From Geojedonia litorea (GTDB lineage: Bacteria; Bacteroidota; Bacteroidia; Flavobacteriales; Flavobacteriaceae): a DNA stretch of 64,000 bases. Numbering within the stretch: position 1 is the stretch's first letter; each line of letters opens with the position of its first letter. The stretch spans positions 744,001 to 808,000 of the forward strand of contig NZ_JBHSGP010000014.1 of assembly GCF_042654525.1 (NCBI RefSeq). The letters run 5' to 3'. Below are positions 35,359 through 43,458 of the stretch, one piece after another. The translations under genes and the position numbers were made by a program. Under the pieces are notes generated by a model. It ran no database searches. It was not told the DNA's origin and worked only from the letters and a program-made list of their open reading frames with translations.

Positions 35359-36297
35359 TTAATCCAAAGCTTTTACAAGTAACCAGGCTTCAGAATTATG
35401 CTCGCGTTTTACGTCTCTAAGGGCTTGTAGTGCTTCCGATCTATCAGAATAACTGGCATAAACCACTTCATGAAGACCATATTTGTTGGCTCCAATTTTA
35501 CGAGCTTTATACCCAAGACTTTGAAGTTCTTTTACCTTTTTATCTGAATTGGCCTCTACTCTAAATGCACCGGCTACAATATGATAATTTCCACTTTGTT
35601 TTTCAATACTTAAAGTAGCTGCAGGAAGCGGATTACTAATCACAAAAGTGGCCTCCTGTACTTTATTGTCTAATTGATGATTGGCCTCTTCTTGCGCAAT
35701 TTGATTTTGAGCTTCAATTTGGTTTACATAATAATTGGAAGCTGTAAACCCTCCTAAAGTTAATGCAATTAAAGCAACAGAAGCATATTTTAAATAGGGT
35801 CTAGATTTGCGTTTTTCAGGTGTAATAGTAACAGGAACCGACTTTTCAATAGTTACAACCTTTTCCTTATGAACCTCTCTAGCAATTGATGAGCAGGATA
35901 ATTGATCTAATCCAAAGGCATCAGTCAAATAATTAATATGGTAAGAAGGTTCAAAATTAATTTTACCTTCATTATTAAGAACTAATTCTCCAATGTTATT
36001 GAAGTTGATGGTTTCTCCTTGAATCAAATACGATTTTATGGTTTTAACGTATTTGATAATTTTTTGAACTGCAACTTCATATGGGATTTTTTCTACTTCA
36101 GCAATATAGCTCGGCAGTAATCCATCATTATGCTGTAATTGTTCATTAAACGACAATACTTTTTTTGGTGGATAAAATGCATGAGTATTGTCATCCAATC
36201 TGGCCGATACACGATGTGTTAAAAAAGCACCCAGTCCAGAGATGGTTACACAGTCATATCGGTATAATAAATCGCTTATGTAGGTTTCAAGTTGCAT
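35359..36297 (-). CDS. HU-CCDC81-like / SPOR domain membrane protein
   Basis: A 312-residue protein with two N-terminal HU-CCDC81-type domains (about 1-60 and 60-135; VTISGLGAFLTHRVSA and INFNNIGELVLNNEGKINF), one membrane helix (about 170-190) and a C-terminal SPOR domain (about 235-310; NYHIVAGAFRVEANSDKKV). SPOR domains bind denuded peptidoglycan at division sites; HU-like domains suggest nucleic-acid or protein binding on the cytoplasmic side. The combination is recurrent in Bacteroidota, function not established. A TAACTTTG box at 36303-36310 would make the transcript nearly leaderless. Confidence 0.83.
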   Translation of the reverse strand: MQLETYISDLLYRYDCVTISGLGAFLTHRVSARLDDNTHAFYPPKKVLSFNEQLQHNDGLLPSYIAEVEKIPYEVAVQKIIKYVKTIKSYLIQGETINFNNIGELVLNNEGKINFEPSYHINYLTDAFGLDQLSCSSIAREVHKEKVVTIEKSVPVTITPEKRKSRPYLKYASVALIALTLGGFTASNYYVNQIEAQNQIAQEEANHQLDNKVQEATFVISNPLPAATLSIEKQSGNYHIVAGAFRVEANSDKKVKELQSLGYKARKIGANKYGLHEVVYASYSDRSEALQALRDVKREHNSEAWLLVKALD

Positions 36298-36403
36298 ATA
36301 AACAAAGTTAAAATTTTTTCAATGGAAATAAAATTTCATTGCAAGTATTTATTAAGACTCTAAAAATTCTTTTCTTTAAGTCTTATAAACAGCGCTCTAT
36401 AAA

Positions 36404-37507
36404 ATGACCGATCAGGACTTAATTTATGTTTTAGCCTTGCAGCATGTCCCTAAAATTGGTGATGTTACTGCTAAAAAACTGATTGCACATTGTGGATCGG
36501 CTGAAGCTGTTTTCAAAGAAAAGAAGCAAAACCTTTTACGAATAGATGGTATAGGCACTACAATGATTGGCGATTTATTTAATGTAAATCATATAAAAGA
36601 AGCCGAACAAGAGCTACTATTTATTAAGAAAAATGAAGTTGAGTCCTTATATTTTACGGAGAGCAATTACCCCGAAAAACTAAAACACTGCATTGATGGA
36701 CCAATTTTACTGTTTCAACGAGGCAAAATTCACCTCAAGCAACAACATATTTTAAGTATTGTTGGAACACGTAATATCACCAGTCACGGAATTGGGTTTT
36801 GCGAAAAATTAATTGAAACATTAGAACCCTTTAACCCGGTTATAGTGTCTGGTTTTGCATATGGTACTGATATTACAGCGCAAAAAGCAGCGATTAAACA
36901 TAATTTACAAACTATAGGATGTTTGGCGCACGGATTTAGTCAAATTTACCCCAAAGTGCATAAAAAGTATGTAAAGGACATAGAATCTAATGGAGGGTTT
37001 TTAACTGATTTTTGGAGTACAGACACTTTTGACAGGAATAATTTTTTAAAACGAAATCGAATTATTGCTGGGATTAGTGAAGCAACAATTGTTATTGAGT
37101 CTGCCGAAAAGGGCGGCAGTTTAGTCACTGCTGATATTGCTAACTCTTACAATCGCGATGTTTTTGCTGTCCCTGGAAGGATTACAGATATATTTAGCAC
37201 AGGATGCAATAATTTGATAAAACATCAAAAGGCTCATGTCTTGTCAGATCCATTAGATATCCCTTTCATGTTAGATTGGAAGTTGAAAGAAGATGTAAAA
37301 CCTGCCATTCAAAAGCAAATGTTCGTTGAATTAGATGATAACGAAACGATCATCTATAATTACCTTAAATCAAACGAAAAACAACAATTGGATCTCATCG
37401 CAATTGAATGTCAGTTGCCAATATTTAAGGCGGCTAGTATATTACTAAATATGGAATTAAAAGGTGTAATAAGACCTTTGCCAGGTAAATTGTTCGAATT
37501 GACTTAA
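36404..37507 (+). CDS. dprA: DNA-processing protein DprA
   Basis: A 367-residue protein that loads RecA on incoming single-stranded DNA in transformation. An N-terminal helix-hairpin-helix region (VPKIGDVTAKKLI, GIGTTMIG) precedes the Rossmann domain with IVGTRNITSHG, VSGFAYGTDITAQ and KRNRIIAGIS plus EKGGSLVTADIA. The C-terminal 65 residues form the winged-helix domain. It is a single gene whose stop overlaps that of trpS by four bases. Confidence 0.95.
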   Translation: MTDQDLIYVLALQHVPKIGDVTAKKLIAHCGSAEAVFKEKKQNLLRIDGIGTTMIGDLFNVNHIKEAEQELLFIKKNEVESLYFTESNYPEKLKHCIDGPILLFQRGKIHLKQQHILSIVGTRNITSHGIGFCEKLIETLEPFNPVIVSGFAYGTDITAQKAAIKHNLQTIGCLAHGFSQIYPKVHKKYVKDIESNGGFLTDFWSTDTFDRNNFLKRNRIIAGISEATIVIESAEKGGSLVTADIANSYNRDVFAVPGRITDIFSTGCNNLIKHQKAHVLSDPLDIPFMLDWKLKEDVKPAIQKQMFVELDDNETIIYNYLKSNEKQQLDLIAIECQLPIFKAASILLNMELKGVIRPLPGKLFELT

Positions 37508-38472
37508 TACCCAGCTTTTAATCGTACTCGATTTAACACCTGATTAGCTACAACTTTTGCCTTTTCGGCACCAATTTTTAATGCCTGATCAATTTCTTCA
37601 AGATGAGTCATATAATACTTGTAACGCTTTCTTGGTTCGGCAAATTTTTCAGTAATTAATTCAAATAAAGCTTGTTTGGCGTGCCCATAACCATAGCCTC
37701 CTTGCTCATAGTTAGCCTTCATGGTTTTAAGCTGATCTTTAGAAGCCAAAAGCGCATAAATGGCAAAGCAGTTACAAGAGTTCCAATCTTTTGGGTCTTC
37801 AAGAGGTGTACTATCGGTTTGAATAGACATGATTTGTTTTCGAAGTTTTTTATCATCTAAAAAAATGTCGATAATGTTTCCTCGACTTTTACTCATTTTT
37901 TCTCCATCGGTACCGGGAATTAACATCGTGTTTTCTTGTATTTTTCCTTCAGGAAGCACAAAAGTTTGACCCATTTTTGCATGAAAACGTGATGCAACGT
38001 CTCGCGTCATTTCAATATGCTGAAGCTGGTCTTTGCCAACCGGTATTATCTCGGCATCATAAAGCAAAATATCGGCGGCCATAAGCATTGGATACGTGAA
38101 TAACCCCGCATTAACATCTTCTAATCTGTCGGCTTTATCTTTAAAACTATGGGCCAAGGTTAGTCGTTGGTATGGAAAGAAGCAGCTTAAATACCAAGCT
38201 AATTCACTCACTTGTGGAACGTCGCTTTGTCTATAAAACACCGTTTTTTCAATGTCTAATCCAAAAGCTAACCATGTAGCGGCAGTAGAATAGGTGTTAT
38301 TGCGTAAAGTGTCGGCATCCTTGATTTGAGTCAACGTATGAAGATTAGCAATAAACAAAAACGAATCGTTTTTAGGGTTGTTGGCCATTTCAATAGCCGG
38401 TATAATAGCTCCTAATATATTTCCTAAATGTGGTGTTCCAGTGCTTTGTATTCCTGTAAGTATTCTTGCCAT
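37504..38472 (-). CDS. trpS: Tryptophanyl-tRNA synthetase
   Basis: A 322-residue class I synthetase that charges tRNA-Trp. The HIGH-type motif is STGTPHLGNI (about 10-19), the KMSKS loop is KMSKSRGN, and LMAADILLYDAEIIPVGKDQ holds the tryptophan-specific region. Length is normal for the family. It has its own candidate promoter and diverges from plsC. Confidence 0.96.
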   Translation of the reverse strand: MARILTGIQSTGTPHLGNILGAIIPAIEMANNPKNDSFLFIANLHTLTQIKDADTLRNNTYSTAATWLAFGLDIEKTVFYRQSDVPQVSELAWYLSCFFPYQRLTLAHSFKDKADRLEDVNAGLFTYPMLMAADILLYDAEIIPVGKDQLQHIEMTRDVASRFHAKMGQTFVLPEGKIQENTMLIPGTDGEKMSKSRGNIIDIFLDDKKLRKQIMSIQTDSTPLEDPKDWNSCNCFAIYALLASKDQLKTMKANYEQGGYGYGHAKQALFELITEKFAEPRKRYKYYMTHLEEIDQALKIGAEKAKVVANQVLNRVRLKAGY

Positions 38473-38522
38473 GTTATTTTCCTGTAAAAAAGCAGGAATC
38501 TTTTATTAGTTATACGAAAAGG

Positions 38523-38552
38523 CAAAGGTAATTTTTTTAACACAAACCTCAA
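38523..38552 (-). promoter_or_regulatory. Candidate Bacteroidota promoter for trpS
   Basis: On the minus strand TTG (38552-38550), a 19-base spacer and a perfect -7 box TACCTTTG (38530-38523). Transcription would begin near 38517, giving a leader of about 45 bases. On the plus strand, TAGTTTTG (38563-38570) could be a -7 box for plsC, almost leaderless, but no TTG partner is seen. Confidence 0.6.
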
Positions 38553-38576
38553 TTAATTTAAGTAGTTTTGAAGTCA

Positions 38577-39317
38577 ATGAAGCTATTAAAATATCCTCTC
38601 TGGATTTTATATCGTATTTGGTTCTACGTTTTGGTGGCTTTACCAATCATTGTATTATTTCCTGTACTTCTAATTTCAATTTTAAAGGAAAGTTGGTATC
38701 CTTTCTTTTTTAAGCTAGCCAGATTTTGGGCCAAGTTTATTTTATTTGGAATGGGCTTTAGGTATTCAATAGAACGAGAAGAAACACCAAAGCGATCTGA
38801 AAGTTACATGTTTATAGCAAATCATACGTCAATGACCGACATAATGCTTATGCTGGTAACCGTAAAGAATCCATTTGTTTTTGTCGGCAAGAAAGAATTG
38901 TCTAAAATTCCACTATTCGGCTTTTTTTATAAACGCACCTGCATTATGGTAGATCGAAGTTCTGAAAAGAGCAGAAAGGCTGTGTTTTTAAGAGCACAAC
39001 GGCGCCTACAGTCTGGTTTGAGCATTTGTATTTTCCCTGAAGGTGGCGTCCCAGATGTTAATGTTGATTTGGACGAATTTAAAGATGGCGCATTTCGCCT
39101 TGCTATTAACCATCAAATTCCAATAGTACCCATTACATTTGCTGATAATAAACAACGATTTTCTTATGTGTTTTTTAGTGGTGGACCAGGGAAAATGCGA
39201 GTTAAGATTCATTCGTTTTTATCAAGCAAGGGGCTGAAGACTAATGATACGAAAATGCTTAAAATAAAAACCAGAGCACTAATTTTAAATCAGTTAAATC
39301 AATTTCATAAAACCTAA
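38577..39317 (+). CDS. plsC: 1-acylglycerol-3-phosphate acyltransferase
   Basis: A 246-residue inner-membrane enzyme making phosphatidic acid. The catalytic NHTSMTD motif (NHx4D, His83/Asp88) follows an N-terminal membrane helix, and the phosphate-binding FPEGG lies near 147. The ATG is preferred over an in-frame TTG three codons upstream because that TTG belongs to a -7-like box. It is monocistronic and followed at once by a bidirectional terminator. Confidence 0.92.
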   Translation: MKLLKYPLWILYRIWFYVLVALPIIVLFPVLLISILKESWYPFFFKLARFWAKFILFGMGFRYSIEREETPKRSESYMFIANHTSMTDIMLMLVTVKNPFVFVGKKELSKIPLFGFFYKRTCIMVDRSSEKSRKAVFLRAQRRLQSGLSICIFPEGGVPDVNVDLDEFKDGAFRLAINHQIPIVPITFADNKQRFSYVFFSGGPGKMRVKIHSFLSSKGLKTNDTKMLKIKTRALILNQLNQFHKT

Positions 39318-39347
39318 AAAGCTGCCCTTGGCACAGGGCAGCTTTTG
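39316..39347. terminator. Bidirectional terminator between plsC and the beta-barrel gene
   Basis: A perfect 12-bp stem AAAAGCTGCCCT / AGGGCAGCTTTT with a six-base loop. A-rich and T-rich ends on both sides make it work in either direction, ending plsC and the convergent sigma-factor operon. Confidence 0.88.
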
Positions 39348-39393
39348 TTGTTATTACCAAGAATGTAATAACCATCTAACCAACTAAAAAAAC

Positions 39394-40881
39394 TTAAAAC
39401 TTATAACTTAATCCTGTATAAACACCTATAAAATACGGCTGAAAATTTCCTGAAGCATCTCGAAATGTATTTATTTGGTATTTAAAAGTGGGCTCAAGAT
39501 TTAGTTTTACTTTATCTGAAATATTGTAATTTAGACCTAAACCAAAATTAGCACTGTAACTCGTGTTGTTTAAATTGTTTGCTTCGCCTAATAAGGTTTT
39601 GTTCCCATCAGAGGTGGAGTACACATCGTTTTTATTTAAAAATAAAGTACTAAAGCCTCCAATTACATTAAATCCTATTCTTTTGTCTATTATAGCATAC
39701 TCTAATTCAATTGGGATTTCAATAAAACCAAGCTCTTGATTTAAAGAAGCATTTTTAGATGAGGCAATGATTTCGGGTACGGCAGCAGAATTTAAACTAG
39801 GAGAACCTAATATTGTTGTGTTTTGTGACTTATCTCTAAAGTTTATGTGTGTACTATTTCTGGGTTGAAAATTACCCGTTAAGGAGTTTACACCATTATA
39901 AACAACAACATCATTTGTATTATAACCTAATTTTACTTGATTTACACCCGCTCTGACTTTAAGCTTTTCGGTTATGGCGTAACTTCCATTAATACCATAA
40001 CTCATATTAATTTCTCCACTTTTTGAGTTGTCTACTAATTGTTCGTCAATAGGAGATCCCTGACCAATTGAGTTGAAGTAAACAGGCGCTACATTCGGGG
40101 AAATGTTCCACCTGTTTATCTTCTCATTGTTTACTTTCTCTTTTTCATTAAGGTCGTTTAAAGCGATTAAGGCATCTTCAATAGAGGTTTCGCCAGTTTT
40201 AAGGTCTTCAACAAGTTCATTCTTATCGTTTTTTGTTGAATTGTCTGCTATTGAGGTTTCCGTGTTTTTGGTAGAATTTTTAATCAGCTCTTTGGCATTG
40301 GTTTTTTCAATAACACCTTGATTCGTTTCAGGTAGATTAGAAGTGTTTTTATCAGCATTACTATTTGTGTTATCGACAATAGCTGTATTGGTTTTGGTAT
40401 CATCTCCAAGACTTTTGTTTTCAATAGAACTGTTATTGTTTTCAGAACTTTTACTCGCAATCGTTAAATTGTTTTTTTGATTCGCATTTAAAGTGGAATT
40501 TTTAGTAGATGCATTGCTTTCTTGACCATTATTATCTAAATTGTCTGCAGCGATAGAGTTATTATTATCTTTAATGGAAGGATTTATAGGTTGTTCTGAT
40601 GATGATTCTGGTTCTGTTATTTGATTTTCAGTATCAACTAAAGGGTTTGTTGGCAAAGAGTTCTCATTAGAAGTATTAAATACAAGCCCTCCAATGCTAA
40701 AAAACAAAACTAATAAAGCTGCTACCCCGGCCACTTTCCACCAAAGAGGAATTACACGTCGTTTGCGCTTGTCTTTATGTAATTCTTTTTCAATATTAGC
40801 CCAAACCTTATCACTAGGATGAACGTCAAAGTCCTTGAGCTTTTCTTGAAAAAGGCGATCAATATGTTTTTTATCGTTCAT
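39394..40881 (-). CDS. Sigma-factor-linked protein with cytoplasmic head, one membrane helix and outer-membrane-type beta-barrel
   Basis: A 495-residue protein with an unusual layout. Residues 1-45 are a charged cytoplasmic segment with VHPSDKVWANIEKEL, 47-68 a membrane helix, 70-255 a low-complexity Asn/Ser/Thr/Lys/Glu linker, and about 258-495 an amphipathic beta-barrel ending in SYKF, a terminal aromatic as in outer-membrane proteins. Its start overlaps the ECF sigma-factor stop by one base, so it may be the cognate anti-sigma factor or signal sensor. The family recurs in Bacteroidota; the mechanism is not known. Confidence 0.7.
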   Translation of the reverse strand: MNDKKHIDRLFQEKLKDFDVHPSDKVWANIEKELHKDKRKRRVIPLWWKVAGVAALLVLFFSIGGLVFNTSNENSLPTNPLVDTENQITEPESSSEQPINPSIKDNNNSIAADNLDNNGQESNASTKNSTLNANQKNNLTIASKSSENNNSSIENKSLGDDTKTNTAIVDNTNSNADKNTSNLPETNQGVIEKTNAKELIKNSTKNTETSIADNSTKNDKNELVEDLKTGETSIEDALIALNDLNEKEKVNNEKINRWNISPNVAPVYFNSIGQGSPIDEQLVDNSKSGEINMSYGINGSYAITEKLKVRAGVNQVKLGYNTNDVVVYNGVNSLTGNFQPRNSTHINFRDKSQNTTILGSPSLNSAAVPEIIASSKNASLNQELGFIEIPIELEYAIIDKRIGFNVIGGFSTLFLNKNDVYSTSDGNKTLLGEANNLNNTSYSANFGLGLNYNISDKVKLNLEPTFKYQINTFRDASGNFQPYFIGVYTGLSYKF

Positions 40882-41423
40882 TATAAAGTTTGCGAGTTCA
40901 AGCTCGCTTTATAAGTTTTTAATTTTTCTTTTAAAATCTGTCGAGCTCTTGCAAGATTAGATTTTGAGGTTCCGGTTGTAATACTTAACATTTCGGCTAT
41001 TTCTTTATGGGAATAGCCATCCAAAGCATAAAGATTAAACACCATTCGATACCGATCGGGTAATTCTTGAATGATTTGTAACAAAAAATCAATACTTATA
41101 GAATCTTCATCTATTTCAATTGAATCATCGGCTATTTGTTGTTCATTGACTATGTCAAAAACACCAACTGTCCTATACCGCTGTAAAGCTGTATTGATGG
41201 TGATTCGTTTCATCCAACCTTCTAAAGAACCTTTACTTTTATATTGTTCTATTTTTTTAAAAATAGTCACAAAAGCATCTTGCAGATTATCTTCTGCCTC
41301 TGCTGTATTTCTCGAATATTTAAGGCTAACTGAAAATAGTTTACTCGCATAGAGTTTATATAATTCACTTTGAGCCTTAACATCGTTTTTTTTACATTGT
41401 TCTATGAGTCGTTCTAAACTCAC
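40881..41423 (-). CDS. ECF-type RNA polymerase sigma factor
   Basis: A 180-residue sigma-70 family protein with region 2 (AEDNLQDAFVTIFKKIEQYKS, about 41-61) and region 4 (GYSHKEIAEMLSITTGTSKSNLARAR, about 135-160; a helix-turn-helix). Region 3 is absent, as in ECF factors. The downstream gene encodes a membrane protein with a cytoplasmic N-terminus, the usual place for an anti-sigma factor. Target genes cannot be predicted. Confidence 0.92.
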   Translation of the reverse strand: MSLERLIEQCKKNDVKAQSELYKLYASKLFSVSLKYSRNTAEAEDNLQDAFVTIFKKIEQYKSKGSLEGWMKRITINTALQRYRTVGVFDIVNEQQIADDSIEIDEDSISIDFLLQIIQELPDRYRMVFNLYALDGYSHKEIAEMLSITTGTSKSNLARARQILKEKLKTYKASLNSQTL

Positions 41424-41451
41424 ATGTTATAAGTGTTAATTAATCTATTTT

Positions 41452-41862
41452 TTACTCAACTACAGGCACTTCAACTATATAATAGATGTCATTGCCGCTT
41501 TCATCTTCTCCTTGCCAGAATTTAAACACATAAGTGCCATTATTTGTTACTATAAAATTAAAAGAAACTTCAACAAGTTCTACAGCTTGTGTACAACTTA
41601 CATCTTCATATACAGTAGTAACAATAGCAATAGTTCTTTGATTTAAATTGCTTTGATAATAAAAGTCATTAAAAATATGGCAGCTTGATGGTCTTAAGTA
41701 GGATACTTTAATTTCATAAGTCTCTCCAAGCGTAAATTGTTCTGGCATTACAACACTTTCAACTGGAAGTATTTCAAAATGAAAATTATTACTGTTATCG
41801 TCACTTAAGCTACAAGAGACTAGAGAGATAAACAAAACACATAAAGCAAATATTCTCTTCAT
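41452..41862 (-). CDS. Hypothetical lipoprotein upstream of the sigma factor
   Basis: A 136-residue lipoprotein: signal peptide MKRIFALCVLFISLVSC with Cys17 and Ser+2, so probably outer-membrane sorted, followed by a beta-rich domain with two cysteines (SSCHIF and SCTQAV) that could form a disulfide and a GEDESGNDIYYI stretch. I recognise no family. It lies 28 bases before the sigma gene and on the same strand, so it is likely part of the same transcript and may share in signal sensing. Confidence 0.65.
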   Translation of the reverse strand: MKRIFALCVLFISLVSCSLSDDNSNNFHFEILPVESVVMPEQFTLGETYEIKVSYLRPSSCHIFNDFYYQSNLNQRTIAIVTTVYEDVSCTQAVELVEVSFNFIVTNNGTYVFKFWQGEDESGNDIYYIVEVPVVE

Positions 41863-41930
41863 AATGTAAAATCATTATTAGTTAACACTATTACACAGTA
41901 TAGATGCATTCGCTTAGTAAAGGTTGCGTC

Positions 41931-41964
41931 AAAAAAATAAAAATCCCGAAACATTCGGGATTTT
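41931..41964 (-). terminator. Terminator of recA
   Basis: On the minus strand a ten-base stem AAAATCCCGAA / TTCGGGATTTT with a three-base loop is followed by TTTTATTTTTTT. It starts six bases after the recA stop codon. Confidence 0.88.
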
Positions 41965-41969
41965 AGGAG

Positions 41970-42983
41970 TTAATCGTCATTTGAATTTGCTTTAGCTACT
42001 TGCCGGACTTTCGTTTCAAGTTCATCCATGAGTTCTGGATTATCCTTGATTAATGCCTTAACAGCATCCCGCCCTTGTCCCAGTTTAGTGTCTTCATAGC
42101 TAAACCATGATCCACTTTTTTTGATAATTTCGTTATCAACGGCGATATCTAAAATCTCACCTACTTTGGAAATTCCTTCACCATACATAATGTCAAATTC
42201 TGCCGTTTTAAATGGAGGCGCTACTTTGTTTTTCACCACTTTTACACGGGTTTTGTTCCCTGCAACGTTACCATCGGTTTCTTTTATTTGTGTTGATCGT
42301 CTAATATCCAATCTTACTGAAGCGTAAAATTTAAGTGCATTTCCGCCAGTTGTAGTTTCAGGATTACCAAACATTACCCCAATTTTTTCACGTAATTGGT
42401 TTATGAAAATTACTGTACAATTAGTTTTACTAATCGATCCAGTAAGTTTTCTTAAAGCTTGAGACATCAATCGTGCGTGCAATCCCATTTTTGAATCGCC
42501 CATTTCACCTTCAATTTCACTTTTAGGAGTTAATGCGGCTACAGAATCTATGACTACAATATCAATAGCACCAGAACGAATTAAATTATCTGTAATTTCT
42601 AATGCTTGTTCGCCATTGTCTGGTTGAGATATAATTAAATTATCAAGGTCTACACCTAATTTTTCAGCATAGTGCCTGTCAAAAGCATGTTCTGCGTCAA
42701 TAAAAGCAGCAATGCCGCCAGCTTTTTGAGCTTCGGCAATTGCATGTAAGGTTAGTGTTGTTTTTCCTGAAGATTCTGGTCCGTAAATTTCTATTACACG
42801 ACCTCTAGGGTAACCGCCTACGCCAAGTGCAATATCTAAACCTAAAGAGCCTGACGAAATTGAGTCTACGTCAACTACAGCTTGGTCGCTCATTTTCATC
42901 ACAGTACCTTTGCCATAGGCCTTATCCATCTTGTCCAAAGTCAGCTTTAATGCTTTTAATTTGGCTTCTTTTTCACTACTCAT
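41970..42983 (-). CDS. recA: Recombinase RecA
   Basis: A 337-residue strand-exchange ATPase. The P-loop is GPESSGKT (68-75), Walker B VVIDSVAAL, and the DNA-binding loops contain MGLHARLMSQALRKLTG and NQLREKIGVMFGNPETTTGGNALKF. The C-terminal acidic tail is short. It is a single gene with its own terminator; a weak promoter candidate lies upstream. Confidence 0.98.
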   Translation of the reverse strand: MSSEKEAKLKALKLTLDKMDKAYGKGTVMKMSDQAVVDVDSISSGSLGLDIALGVGGYPRGRVIEIYGPESSGKTTLTLHAIAEAQKAGGIAAFIDAEHAFDRHYAEKLGVDLDNLIISQPDNGEQALEITDNLIRSGAIDIVVIDSVAALTPKSEIEGEMGDSKMGLHARLMSQALRKLTGSISKTNCTVIFINQLREKIGVMFGNPETTTGGNALKFYASVRLDIRRSTQIKETDGNVAGNKTRVKVVKNKVAPPFKTAEFDIMYGEGISKVGEILDIAVDNEIIKKSGSWFSYEDTKLGQGRDAVKALIKDNPELMDELETKVRQVAKANSNDD

Positions 42984-43013
42984 TTATTTGTATTTTCTTA
43001 ATTGATATGACTG

Positions 43014-43043
43014 CTAAAATACGACAACTTTTCATCTTTTCAA
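43014..43043 (-). promoter_or_regulatory. Weak promoter candidate for recA
   Basis: On the minus strand TTG (43043-43041), 19 bases and TATTTTAG (7 of 8 positions of TAnnTTTG). A palindrome GTTGC-AC-GCAAC (43046-43057) sits right upstream and could be an operator, but no known LexA box is recognised. Confidence 0.35.
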
Positions 43044-43196
43044 TAGTTGCACGCAACCTTTTTATACTTTTTGCATCTACATAATGTTATGGGAGAAAAT
43101 TGCTATGAAAAGAACGCTATACCACTTTGTTTTCTACTCAAAATGATGTAGCGTGGTTTGTTTCCCAACTTTGAAAAAGAACATAATTTTAATAAA

Positions 43197-43289
43197 ATGA
43201 AATTTTTCAAAAGAACCATTTTTAATAAAGTTTTAGGTGTTTCAATTGCGGTATGTGTTAACAGCAATTGTAAAACCGATGGTGGTTAA
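43197..43289 (+). CDS. Possible 30-residue peptide
   Basis: An ATG ORF of 30 codons: basic N-terminus (MKFFKRTIFNK), a short hydrophobic core (VLGVSIAVCV) and a tail with a second cysteine (NSNCKTDGG). It is followed by an inverted repeat and a strong terminator and is not preceded by another gene, which is why it is listed. Codon content alone is too short to decide. It may be a small secreted peptide, an ORF within a small RNA, or chance. Confidence 0.25.
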   Translation: MKFFKRTIFNKVLGVSIAVCVNSNCKTDGG

Positions 43290-43344
43290 CTCGTTTACTA
43301 TTTTTTTAGAAACAAATTAAAAAAGTATTAATAACGAGTTAGTC

Positions 43345-43383
43345 AAAAAAAAGCATTTCAGATCGTCTGAAATGCTTTTTTTA
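43345..43383. terminator. Strong bidirectional terminator
   Basis: GCATTTCAGA and TCTGAAATGC form a perfect ten-base stem around TCG, flanked by eight A and eight T residues that extend the pairing. No annotated gene ends just upstream on either strand, apart from the 30-codon ORF. Confidence 0.85.
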
Positions 43384-43413
43384 TTTAATACTATTCAAAT
43401 ACACTTAAAGTAT

Positions 43414-43421
43414 TAACTTTG
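43414..43421 (+). promoter_or_regulatory. Candidate -7 box for trhO
   Basis: TAACTTTG fits TAnnTTTG. An imperfect -33 element (TTC at 43394-43396) lies 17 bases upstream. Transcription would begin near 43428, 31 bases before the start codon. Confidence 0.45.
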
Positions 43422-43458
43422 CCAAAAATTATCTTTAACCTTAAAACATTAGTATAGC

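Larger units (their letters stand above)
42984..43458. other. Gap between recA and trhO with a possible short transcript
   Basis: A 475-base region without a conventional gene. It holds the recA leader and promoter candidate, a palindrome at 43046-43057, a 20-codon ORF with no support, a 30-codon plus-strand ORF at 43197-43289, a 9-bp inverted repeat (43287-43295 with 43333-43341) and a strong terminator at 43345-43383. The arrangement resembles a small independent transcription unit, but no good promoter is visible for it. Confidence 0.45.

Noticed and set aside
43084..43146. 20-codon ORF after the recA leader
   Set aside because: Too short, no signal-like pattern and no ribosome-binding context; likely chance.
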